Assembly: GCA_903772945.1 (NCBI GenBank) | Contig: CAICTM010001223.1 | Span: 1 to 33,647 of the forward strand | Length of the DNA: 33,647 nucleotides | Reading direction: 5' to 3' | From: Seminavis robusta | Taxonomy: Eukaryota > Bacillariophyta > Bacillariophyceae > Naviculales > Naviculaceae | Shown: in pieces, positions 19,628 through 29,935 of the stretch | Numbering within the stretch: the first letter of the stretch is position 1 | Layout of the letters: every line of letters begins with the position of its first letter | The notes under the pieces: generated by a model | Told to the model about the DNA's origin: nothing | The model's input: the letters and a program-made list of their open reading frames with translations, nothing else | Database searches by the model: none | Program-made: the position numbers and the translations under genes

Positions 19628-22600
19628 CTAGACTTCGACCTCAGTCGAAATGTCAGACAAACCAAAAGTTGCGTCTGACATCGGGCCCCATGCTGCTGAA
19701 AGCTCAGGAGACAACTCTTGAACATGAGACACGTCATGCTGAATAGATTCGCAAGGAGTTTCTTCAGACTCATGGGTGACGACAGGTCCCACCAAAGAAA
19801 GCAGTACAGGGAGGAGAATCAACCCATGTGCAACTGCAAGGAGTACCATGGAACACAGGGAAATAAAGACTGCTCGCATGATCGTACTGGTACCGAAGCC
19901 AAGCATTGAAATGCCCAAAAGGGTTGAAGCTCCACCCAAAAGAATGGAGCTGCCCATGGTCTCCAAAGTCTCCTTGACCCTGTCATCACGAGATGCGCTG
20001 GAGGACTCCACGTATCGTAACATTATATGCAGCAGAAAGTCAACAATCAAACCAATAGAGATGACAAGGCAGACATAGGTTACTGCATTGATATCAAGGC
20101 CTGCCATTTCCATCACACCTGCAATAGGACACAAATGGATGAGATTCGTTGAGCCGGCCAAATGGCACTGTTTTAATCAATTTCCTTCCTGTGCTTACCC
20201 AGCAAGTCAATGTAGACAACCGAGACCATTGGAACTATGAAGCAAACAGCAGTCCAGTGTGGGATAAATATCAGGGTCACAAGGCTCACAACACCAACAC
20301 TGAGGATGGTTGTCGTGATCAATTCCTTGATGGCCACATTGTAGAACTCCCAGACAAGATAGATGTTTTGAAAGGTAAAGAATGACTCTTCTCCTCCAGC
20401 CTTGCCCTGATTAATGTCTTGACTCTCAGTGATTGCCCTCTGCCCATTCAGATGGTCAATTGTGTTTTGAATAGACTCCAGTAAGAATGAGTTTCTTGCT
20501 AGAATAGTGCACTTGGATGCAGTGATCTTCCCGGTGTTGTTGTCAATGACTATGTCATTGCCATATGCTTCTTTGAAGGCAGGAATGTTCAAGGCAAACT
20601 GAATCTGTTCTTCAAAAGGCAAATCCCTAACAACATCAAAGTACTCTGTTTCCTGGATTGCTTGAAGGTCACGAACCCAACACAAAGGTGGTGGCGCCCC
20701 CAATGCTGGGAGGGCCTGGATTTCTTCCACAAAAGATATCATTTTCTGTTGCACCAAAGGATCACCTTGATCTTCATTTCGGAAAAAGATTGAAAATGCA
20801 AAAGACCTCTCTTGGAATTCCTCTACAGTCGTCAAGGCAGGGATCATGTAGGAATCATCAGCGAACAAAGTCTTGATGTCAATGTCTTGCTTTAGCATTG
20901 TGGTTCGATAGATACAAAAGCCAAAGAAAGCAGAGAAAGATATCAATACCAGTACCTTTGATACTGGGTGGAGTAGGCGGCGGGCATGCCAAGCCATGAT
21001 CTTGTCAGCAAAGTGGGTCGACTGTTGGGACGAATCGGCATTGATCCCACTGTCATTGGCGTGGCCCTCTTTGGCTTGGCTCTTGCAGCAAATGGCAACA
21101 TCCAGTCTTTTGTCTTTGATTCGCTTCTCGTCCAAAGCAAGAATAGCTACAAAGAAAGTGATCTGGTAGAGGAAATCAATGATGACAGTGGGGAATGCTG
21201 ACATCAGAGGAGGAGGTAGGAAGGCGGCACAAAGGGTGAGCAATTGATGGGATAGTGCTGAAAGGTGGTTTATATGCACTCACCATAGAGACACAGCCAA
21301 TAGATAGACGGAACACTGGACGTTAGTCCCAGTATGAAGGCAGAAGCTGTTGAGATGGTCGTGACAGTGATGCTTGGTCCGGCCTCAAGTATGGCCAAGC
21401 GAATGCGCTCTTCACCATCCAGAGTTTTGTCTGTTCGAAGATACTCTCCAGTGATGATGAAGGTGTCATCAAGCCTGCCCAGAAAGATACCAAAAAAGAA
21501 GATGCAAATGTCAGAAAAGAAGGCAGCACGACCACCACTGCTGTCCGTTCCTTACCCTATGCCAAGCACGACAAAGGGAAGGATTTGTGTCATACTGGTG
21601 AATGGAACTCCACAAATAAAGAGAAGGCCAAAGCCACTGGAGAGGGACAAGAGGATGGTTACAATGCTTCCCAGTCCCAAGAGACATCTGGATTGAACCG
21701 GGTCTTTTTGGAAAAAGACCAAGCATGTGAATGCGCTCATGGCAAAGAAGACTGCGGGCAGGAGGTACAAATCTTTGTCGATGGCTCTTCGAAACTCATC
21801 AGCTCCAGATCTTTCAGCATAGTAGTCCAGCCGGAGACCATTTGTTGCATCTTCATCCCACTGTGCTTGCAGGTCAGCAAGTCTTTCCAACACTGCTGCT
21901 TCAAACTCAAGTGTCTGCTCTCCCTTGTCTGTGAGCATGACGAAGACAAAAAATGCTGGTACATAGGTAATGGTGCCATTTTCATCGTGCTGCAGGTTCC
22001 CCATAACATACTCAGAGTCAGTTGGTACCCCCCCTGGGTACTCTGGGGAAGACAACTGCTGAACAAGATCATCCTCGGTGTTTACTTGATCCTCAAACAT
22101 CTGATGGTCATGGTACCAAAACCTTGTAGTAGACAGAATTTGGCAGGTATACTCTTCATTATAGCTGTCATAATAAGGTGCACCCTCACAGACTTCATTG
22201 TATCCAGTGGTATTCCTGACAGTATCCAAGGCTTCAAAGACTCGCCTCAAGGAATGCATTGCCAGAACATTGTCACCATGGCTATGAATCATCAGGACAG
22301 TGTTCCGTGCAGATTCACCCAAGCCAGATTCATCAAGATACCATTCTTCGTGAAGCCGTGAAACGGCCTGGAAGGGTGTGTAGATCTCATTTTCATCGAC
22401 ATTGATATGAAAGTTTGTAGCCAACCCAGTACTTATGAGGGTGACAGATAGGATGATGATTGTCACAAAACATCTAATTGGATTGCGCGCAGCTGCCAGT
22501 GCGAGGGTTAAGACAAACTTGCGATTGGCTTCATGGAGCGCATTGGTAGCCTTTGACCACCATGGCCACACCACGTGGTTGTTTGCTTTTCTGCTCTTGC

Positions 22601-22727
22601 CAGCTTCGCAGTCAGTGCCATCACCAGAAGAGCTTGAACTCGAGAGCGAATCCTCAGTTGCGGCGCCTGTAAGGTTCCATTCTGGTTTCCACGGCGAATG
22701 GGTAGCGTCAGGGTTTGCTGTTGTCAT
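19628..22727 (-). CDS. Patched/NPC1-like RND-family transporter with sterol-sensing-type domains
   Basis: Exons: 22727-21556, 21474-21284, 21197-20199, 20118-19628. Introns are 81, 86, 80 nt (GTAAGG..GGCAG, GTGAGT..GTCAG, GTAAGC..TGCAG). The phases close to 950 residues. The start is the first in-frame ATG. A Ser-rich cytosolic head precedes TM1 (about 83-103, CFVTIIILSVTLISTGL). A large lumenal loop with many Cys, Tyr and Asn follows, then the first membrane bundle: YLLPAVFFAMSAFTCLVFF, GFGLLFICGVPFTSMTQILP and FVVLGIGLDDTFII, the RND/SSD TM4 motif with paired Asp 393-394. The second half repeats the layout: TM7 (VLVLISFSAFFGFCIY), a second loop, then VCLVISIGLIVDFLLHI with an Asp in the equivalent helix. 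This is the Patched-domain/Dispatched/NPC1 group, which uses a cation gradient to move lipids or sterols. Substrate and membrane are unknown. Confidence 0.9.
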
Positions 22728-23285
22728 GTTATTTTTGTGTAGCAATATGAATGTTTTGCGTTTCTAAAGTGGTTTGTGTGATCTTGTGAGCTTTGCAAGG
22801 TTGTTGGGCGACTGGGTTGGTTTTGTTGCCTTGTGCTCGTACGAAGCTTTGGGAGCTCGGATCAAGAACAAAGTTACAGTTAACGCTCGCTTATATTTAT
22901 AATCTTATATTTATTCGCTCTATAATATTTATTATATCTTGAGTTCCCCCCCCCCAGTCACAAGTGACCGTGAATGACGTCAGTACACCCTTCGCAAATC
23001 TCGTAGCAGCAAAACAATCGCTCGCAATCCATCGCAAACGGTCCAATTCGACAGAGACATACGTGTAAATGCCAATGCATGCCAATGCATGCCGATGAGG
23101 TGCCGATGGGAGTTCGCTTGCCTGTCCATTCTCTGCCAGTCCGCGCAAATCTTCGTTCGTGGGGTTTTTCATGGTGTTTTCGCGATATTTGCGCAGAATG
23201 GCAGAGAGGAGACAAAAACAATTCTCTGAGCAACAAAACAAGTGCAAGCAAACCATAACAATTCCTCCAATCCGACCTAGACAAC
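22728..23285. other. Intergenic, AT-rich tract and C10 run
   Basis: A strongly AT-rich stretch (about 22890-22938) is followed by ten cytosines (22946-22955). A 10-nt unit, GCCAATGCAT, is repeated near 23071-23090. This should include the promoter of the Patched-like gene. No gene seen. Confidence 0.6.
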
Positions 23286-23718
23286 ATGAACGGCGCCAAC
23301 ATGAACGGCGCCGATTCAACCGCAACGAAGAAGAAAGGAGCGAAGAGGGGACCGAAAGCAGGTTCAAAGAACGATGTAGCCAAGGCGAAGAACAGATCTG
23401 ACTGGTACAAGGCCTGCCATTCCTTTCGTACAGAGTTCAAGCACATGCAAGCCAAGTCGTTCCTGGCATCTTCCGCATCCGGATCCAAGTTCTCAGGAAT
23501 GCAGTCGGAACAGCAGAGTTTTGGTCGTTACCTGAAGCAATACGACAGCTGAAGAGGCGCTCAATAAGCTGTCCGAAAGTGCCTCCAGCTTGGGTATCAA
23601 CCAAGCTGCTACTGTGCATCTTGATAGGTTTGCCAGAGCCTTGAATATGGCCAGGGCGACAAGGGCTGGCAAACGCAAACGTGATGGCACTCTCCACTCG
23701 TTCTTTACTAGTGGTTAG
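23286..23718 (+). pseudogene. Small basic protein gene broken by a frameshift
   Basis: An ATG at 23286 with an ACAAC leader opens 88 codons: NGANMNGAD, then a Lys-rich stretch (KKKGAKRGPKAGSKND), then WYKACHSFRTEFKHMQ and QQSFGRYLKQYDS, stop. The next frame continues immediately in the same style (AEEALNKLSESASSLGINQA, RFARALNMARATRAGKRKRD) and ends at TAG 23716-23718. Joined, it would be a helical, basic protein of about 140 residues. Either a one-base shift has broken it or an intron escaped me. I do not recognise the family. A transposon-derived or DNA-binding origin is possible but unsupported. Confidence 0.4.
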
Positions 23719-24382
23719 TAGCAGTAACGCTCTATATTTAGACACACTGTTATATTTACTGGATTCCTAAATCCCCCCCTGTATATATATCTGAATGTTG
23801 ACTGTACTGCGCCGGAAAGCGACGGTCAAGGCGCCGAGGACGACTGAAAAGAATGCTTTTAGCGCAGGTAGATGCGGCAAACTCAGATTGATCAAAATAA
23901 CACTTACACGTTCTATTTTCCTTATCTACCTGTCTTCCTGCTGTCGGACTGGTACTCGTGTGCCTAACTCCTGAGCACTCGCAAGATTGCCTGCAATGTT
24001 CTCAAATCGCAGCATCTTGCCACACTACTGCACCAGTAAGGAGGGCTGGCTTGAGGCGGTCTCAGGTGCCGCTGGCTGGACCACCCTTTCAGCCCTGCAG
24101 AGAACAGGTTTGTGGTCGTCGGTACCAGTTGGTACCAGTCAAACAAGGGGAGGATGCTTTCTACAAACCCAGTCAACGCCGACGAGTACTACCCAAGCGG
24201 ACAGTTAACTACAACACTAGCTAGATGGTACGGTACGTATGGGACTGTGGGTATGGGAAGGAGGTTCTGTATCTTAGCTGCCTGCTGTAGCCAAATATCG
24301 AACAAACCATTGATGGATCACACTGGTACCGACACGCCCATACTCCAGTTCCAGTGTCCAGTTGCTGCACTCCCTTGGGGTT
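23719..24382. other. Intergenic, no gene seen
   Basis: Contains short GGTACC-type direct repeats (24120-24138, 24225-24238) and a CTAGCTAG tract near 24219. It lies downstream of the Armadillo-like gene. Confidence 0.55.
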
Positions 24383-25310
24383 TCAATCAAGGTCATTTGC
24401 ATCACCCGTCTCACCCAAGAGTACTGCCTTCATGAACAATCCGGTAGCTTTCTTCAGATACTCACACTGGGGAAAGGCTTGCAGTGCTGCAAACAAGGTC
24501 AACACTTCTCCTTGCATGACAGGGGCCTTCTCCATACCCAATGCACACAACCCTTTCACAAGCCAACATGAGTTTTGGATCTCCAGCTCTCGCGGAAAGG
24601 CCTTCATGGCAGCCACCAACAACGGCACTCCCCCCAATTGATAGACAAACAATGTCGCGGCACGTTTCTTGTCATGGTCACTGCCTACAAAGCACATGTT
24701 ACCAGCGGTGGCAATTGCATTCATTTGGAGATCCTGGGAGTGACAGGAAAGATAATGTGAGAGGCACCGAAGGAATGGACAACCGTACGTTCCAACGCAA
24801 GCAGACCCTCACCTGAGACGTACGAAACTTCGTTAGGGCTCGAACGACCAACTCCATGGCGCCCATTTTGTGCAACGAAGAAACAAGATCTTGCTTCATC
24901 TGATTGTCGGGGTACCCATTTACCAGAGCATTGAGAGCGTAGCACGCAGCTGCTTGAATGTCCACACGTGATCGCCACTTTTTCATTGTGAGGACGAGAA
25001 TGGAATGCCCGCCCAACCGAAACACCTCTTCGCACCCTTGCTCGGTTTCGCAGTAGTCGTACAAGTCTTCCGTGGCTATGGCGACTCGATTTTCATCATT
25101 GCTTTGGAGGCTTTCGAACAGAAGAGTCGACAAGCCTTCGTCGAATTCGTTATCAAGAGTGTCGTCGAGGACCTTCGCTGCGGAAGATGATGATACTACT
25201 GCCGATGGAACAATCCCATTGCTGCCAGCGCTTGACCGACGAGCACTACGAGATCTAGAGCGCTTGGCGCTGCTGTCCCTCTGATATTCATTCTCTCCAC
25301 GCTTGGCCAT
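24383..25310 (-). CDS. Armadillo/HEAT-like repeat protein
   Basis: Two exons, 25310-24813 and 24733-24383, with a 79-nt intron (GTGAGG...CCCAG) joined in phase 0 at TSQ|DLQM; 282 residues. The start is the first ATG. The N-terminal 45 residues are basic and Ser/Arg-rich (KRSRSRSARRSS), a possible nuclear or RS-type tail. From about 60 onward there are helical repeats typical of Armadillo folds: VAIATEDLYDYCETEQGCEEVFRLGGHSIL in two pieces, IQAAACYALNALVNG, NAIATAGNMCFVG, LFVYQLGGVPLLVAAMKAF, IQNSCWLVKGLCALG and LFAALQAFPQCEYL. These proteins act as protein-binding scaffolds; the partner is unknown. Repeat count and the end of the fold are approximate. Confidence 0.85.
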
Positions 25311-25958
25311 TGTCACCAGGAAAACTGCAAACAGGTACGCTCAATGCAAAGTGGGAAGCTCTGTCTGGTTGTGTTCTTTGCCAACGGTGCCCGTTGAACC
25401 TTAATCCACTAGCTAGTAGTCAGATAGTACCGCGCGGTTTGGCAGTGCATTAGGTTGGAAGCCGCATGATTAGAAAGAGCTCATCGTCTCAAAGAACAAG
25501 GACAAAAAGGCACAGAAACTTCCGCTCAGCTAATGACAGTCTGCTGAACGGCCCGGACACCAGCTCCAAGGCAATCTTGCTCTACAGCAGACTTCGTTCA
25601 GGTGTTCTCGTCTCTTGAAAGACTTTAGCAGTGCAACCATAAAGCTCGGAATGGGGACCGGTACACTGTGCAGCTGTGCTGTGGCTTTTCAAGAAGCGAA
25701 GGACCGAAGCAAAACCTGAATCCCGCGCGTTTCCCACCAACAGGCAAGATCCAAATTCGGGATTGAACAACCCGAGATCGTTCCGAGCTTCTTTTCCAAA
25801 GATCCAACCGACGGAACCCTCATAATAAAGCACTCGACAAGAAGACAACAACACCATCATCGTATCGTTTCACTCTCCTTTCACTCTGCAGTACCCCACT
25901 TTCTGCTATTGCGATCACTCCCTTTCCCTTTAATCCGAGAAAATCGAAAAAGAAGACC
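25311..25958. promoter_or_regulatory. Divergent intergenic region, Armadillo-like / Pmp3 genes
   Basis: The 648 nt between two divergent starts should carry both promoters. CTAGCTAGTAG lies near 25408. No certain TATA or initiator element. No gene seen. Confidence 0.5.
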
Positions 25959-26165
25959 ATGTCTGGAGATAACGACACAAGTGGCTGCGCCAAGGTGTGC
26001 CTAATGATTTTGGCACTGTTCTTTCCGCCGTTGGCAGTGGCATTGCACGGAGTTGCCGGCGATGGAGACAATGCTTGTGGATTGCACATGTGCTTGAGTA
26101 TCGTCTTGACCATCTGTTTCTGGATTCCAGGGGTGTGTCACGCATTTTGGTACATTCTCAAATAG
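25959..26165 (+). CDS. Pmp3/UPF0057 family small membrane proteolipid
   Basis: Single exon of 68 residues with a good ATG context (AGACCATG). Two membrane helices: LMILALFFPPLAVALHG (about 15-31), with the FPPLAV signature of the family, and LSIVLTICFWIPGVCHAFWY (about 46-65), with the PG turn and C-terminal Tyr. It is longer than the usual 52-57 residues, with an extra charged loop (GVAGDGDNACGLH) and several Cys. Family members (yeast Pmp3, plant RCI2) sit in the plasma membrane and affect membrane potential and salt/cold tolerance. That role is by family only. Confidence 0.92.
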   Translation: MSGDNDTSGCAKVCLMILALFFPPLAVALHGVAGDGDNACGLHMCLSIVLTICFWIPGVCHAFWYILK

Positions 26166-26763
26166 AACCTTTCAAGCGAGAACACTGCCATCGGTTGTCC
26201 TTCCTACCTCCCATCTCCTCCTGCCTCGGCTGTCTCGACCGTACAACGCAACGTTATCAATTGGCACCAACAAACTGAACCAGCGAATGTACAAACGCCA
26301 AAGAACAGAACAAAGATAACTATAACAACACACAATTAGGAAATGTCATGTTCCCTTCTCAGCTTCAGATTATACCTGGCTGAATATCTGAAACCCAGGT
26401 GCCTTTCTGTAGCATGGCAGCAAAGAGGTTGCATATCCATCACCTCGGGAGACATCAAAAGGTGGTGTGATAGGTCCTCATGTCGCAGACTCCACACAGG
26501 TTGCTGCAAATAAGGACGTCAACCCAAGAACCCTTTAACTTATCTCGGTCCAAACCTAACAAGACTACAGGGAGAACACAACACTTGATGGAGGATATGT
26601 GAATTTTCCTAAGTATAGTCTGTGGAAGTGTAGAATCTAATACGCACTGCGTTTCGGCAGGAACCCAGGAAAGAAAGAAGCTGACAAAAGCATGTCTTTG
26701 TAGTAAGAAGCTGAAAATATATGCCGCAGTGCGTTGCTAAAGCAAGGTCGGAACTTCTGCTCC
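26166..26763. other. Intergenic between convergent genes
   Basis: Holds the 3' end of the Pmp3 gene and of the cyclase gene. No gene or RNA recognised. Confidence 0.6.
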
Positions 26764-29700
26764 TCAAACATCCACAATGGATGGAAGAGGCTCGACTCCT
26801 GTGTCGGTGTGACTTGTGGAGGTGGTTCTTGTTGTGAGGATGGTGCCTTCTCCTCGAATCTCCACCCAGTATGTCATCAGCGTTCCTTTGCCTGGCAAGC
26901 ATCGCGTGAGGAGTTCAGTTAGTTGCGAGCCTGGCTGTTCAACAATCATTTGGTTGTGTTTTGACGTGGCTTACCCTTTGCTTCAACCAATTCTTCTCTC
27001 GGTCGGACCCAATCATCTTTGCCAGCCAGTCGCAACAGTTCTGCTGTTTCCTCGGAAGCTTGGATTTTCCATGGTTTACCAGTGCTCTCCATTCGAGACG
27101 CATGGTTTACACTGGAACAGCAAGAATCAAAGTGTGAGTTCGGAGCAATATGCTTTCAGTGGTCTGAGATTCCCTTTCAACTTACGTGTCGCCAAAGAGT
27201 TGGAATCTTCAAGGGCGAGAAGGAGCATCAAGAAAGTGAGATGAGCCTGCAGCGATGGAAAGAACGAAAAAGTGTCTCCTGCGGCGACGTACCTGGCCTT
27301 TGCCCCCCTCAACACACCGCCGGTTACTAAAGTGTGAAAGATACAGACAATGGAAGTTGAGTCGACAGTGGTTCGTCGCCATACAATCATGCCCGAGTGT
27401 TCAGTGCGCAAACTTACGAGAACCAGAGTGAATACCAATCCTGATGGACAAATCCCCAGTGTCGGGTCCAAGTCTTGCAACTAAGCGAGCTCTCATTTGG
27501 CTCATTTTGAGTTGACACTCATTGGCGAACTTTGCAACTCTCACTGCGTGATCAGCTTGCGGTTTCGGGACACCTGGGAGATACAGGAAGAAGGGAGATG
27601 TGAGAGGCATGCTCGCATCATGTTGCTACGTGATGGGCACGACACGCAAGTTCTAGGCCATACCTGCGACCGCCATGTAGCAATCCCCTGGGCACGCAAA
27701 ATCAATGGAGGGAGGATGGTCAGGGTTAGATGTCTTCCCGTTTTGGAGGAAGATGGAAAGGCTGTTGCTGGACCTTCCTTCACTTACCAATCTATATATG
27801 CAAGGAAAGGGGAATGAGTAAATGCAGCGTCAGTAAGCGAGAGAAGGACGGAACTGCAAGCTGCTCCTCTGGGCCCAAACGAATCTTACGGTTTCCACCT
27901 TGAATATGCCCCGGCGCGCAGCAATCCTATCAAAAGACTGAAAGAACAGAATACAGTTGTAAGTCAGAATCAAGATACCGACAGAGATGCACACTCTCAG
28001 GACAAAGCTGTGGAGCAATCCTTACACCATAGAGCATCTCCAGCAGCTTGAAGACTTCTGCTGCAGATTTCCCAGAACTCCACTTCGTGAAGCCGGCGAT
28101 ATCTGCAAAGAACACAGTTGTTTCATTGTAATGGTGGGCGTTCGGCACAGTATCATCGTCTTCTTCCATCACGCCGTCAGTATCGACCATTTCAAACATC
28201 TTGGATATGTCGCCAGGACGTCGTTCCTTTGGTGCGTGATCCGCCTTGGCTTGGTTGTACAATCCTTCCCGCACCTCAGCTGGAAACAATTGATCGACGA
28301 CTTCGGTGCTCTTGACAGCAGTCTCCAACACCACATGCTGCCTTCGTTCCACCACCCTATCGTAGACAACGAATACAAAGCTCGTGAATGCAAACACACA
28401 CACAAGGATGATGACGAAAACCACCGGAGTGTTGGTAGTGTACTGGTCTTTCATGTGCTGCGAGGGATACACTTTGACGTTGTAGGTGCAGTGATGAGAG
28501 TCCGCAAGCAAGTTTGCATGCTTGGTGCCGAGAAAGGCCCCGAATCCTGTCGAGACCTCGTATTCCGTGAACTTCGGATCATGGAGGTCCCCAGGGCCAA
28601 GATATGTTGCCTCGGGTCCGTCAATCTGGTATGAGTACGACTGGTTGCAGGTGTTCTCCAAGACCACAATGACACCGTCAGCATTAGGGGGAAGGACGTT
28701 GACAAAGTAGACTTGCCAGTAGACGAGGGTGTCGAACACAGCCACCAGTTCTCGCTCTGATGCATCGAACGAAGAATAGATAGGGTAGTAGAGATCAGAT
28801 ACGGGGCCATCTTCGTAGTCGTTGCCTCCTCCCTTCCAGCGATTGAGAATGAGCTGGAGAAGCGGCTTGCGGCCAAACACATCTGGGTCGCTCTCGTCGG
28901 AAAAGTCGAAAGCTCTGGATGTCACAACACTCTTGGTGTCCATGATAGCAATCAGCTCGTTGGTATGCGAGGGTCCCTTGATAGCATTGAAGTTGACCAA
29001 GTCCCAAAGCGGTAGAGCGGGCGCCCACTGCCACACAGGAAAGTCTACTCGATAAAAAAGCAGAATACACAGCGCAGTGGTTAGTTTGACTGAGTAGTCT
29101 TGACTTGGAAACCCAGACAAGACAACTGTTCACACTTACAAGGACCCGGTCCATCTTCAGGCCCAACTTCTGCACCGAGAGGTTGGTAGATCTCTGCTGG
29201 GATACTGGGACCACTGCTGTTTCCGGTGTCGCCAGCGCTGCTATCACTTAGGTAACTTCCTAGGAATGCCAGATCGGCTTCTTCCTCTTGCAAAGCCCCA
29301 GCGCCGTCGTCGATGCGTTCCAAAATCTCCTCTTGACGAATCAGTAGACCAGCTTCAAGCCACCCCTGATTCTCAAGTGCATACTCTTCCCACGCCCCGC
29401 GGGTCTGGTTGGTAATGATTGGGAACATGAAGATCGCCACGACCTCCGCCAAGTCCATGATACGAGAAGCTCGACGTTCGTAGTCTGGCAGAGTAACGAG
29501 AGGCCACTCGGCTCCAGTACTGATAGCATGAGAAGTGTACGCCTGAGACAAGGTGTCAATGGCCTTGACACGACGTGCTGCGTTGGTTTTGAAGGAATCC
29601 ACCACCTTGGTGCTGTGATCGGCAAAGGCACTTTCGAAACGATCTTCTTCGCTGTCGCTGGCAAACTGATACATGATGACACATACAGTCGTGGCCACAG

Positions 29701-29935
29701 CAGCAATGGTAAAGAAGACCAGCAAACGAAGGTACGAAATGGCCTTGGTCTCGCGCTTGGCCAGGGATTGATCGCGGGCTGCAACCTCGGCTTTGTCGAC
29801 CGATGCACCTTCCTCGAGAAACGCGCTGCTCGCATCGTCGCCATCGCTTTCGCTCCTCGCAAACTCCTTCACACGTTCGAGGGTACTCCCCCGTACACCA
29901 TCTTGGTTGCCATTGCCATCAGGTTTGGGCGTCAT
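26764..29935 (-). CDS. Receptor-type class III nucleotide (guanylate-like) cyclase, ten exons
   Basis: Exons: 29935-29140, 29047-28026, 27937-27890, 27791-27788, 27687-27664, 27573-27418, 27326-27293, 27206-27186, 27111-26975, 26891-26764. Introns are 74-100 nt, GT-AG; the exons sum to 2370 nt, exactly 789 codons plus stop. TM1 (about 67-91) and TM2 (about 474-494) enclose an extracellular region of about 380 residues whose start (TLSQAYTSHAISTG, FMFPIITNQTRGAWEEYA) is CHASE-like. A helical linker (VVDQLFPAEVREGLYNQ) leads to the cyclase domain: VFFADIAGFTKWSS with metal Asp580, FKVETIGDCYMAVAGVPKP with Glu621 and metal Asp625, IRIGIHSG, RFQLFGDTVNHASRMESTG with the Asn and Arg of the transition-state motif. 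Glu621 is the guanine-recognising type; its usual partner Cys is Gln here, so GTP use is likely but not certain. The enzyme would make cGMP (or cAMP) inside in response to an outside signal. Confidence 0.92.
27788..27791 (-). other. 4-nt micro-exon (ATTG) of the cyclase gene
   Basis: On the minus strand the bases read TATATAG|ATTG|GTAAGTG. The upstream exon ends GAA ACC and the next begins GG GAT TGC. Only with ATTG inserted does the join read ACC ATT GGG GAT TGC, giving the near-invariant T-I-G-D-C. Without it the frame is lost. Confidence 0.85.

Noticed and set aside
22958..23488. 176-codon minus-strand frame opposite the small basic gene
   Set aside because: Composition (Phe/Leu/Cys/His-rich) is what the complement of a Lys-rich coding strand gives; it has no supportive motif.
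1345..29935. A signalling island linking the amino-acid-binding protein, Patched-like transporter and cyclase
   Set aside because: They are separated by unrelated genes, have separate promoters, and no shared motif or fusion ties them; proximity alone is not evidence.
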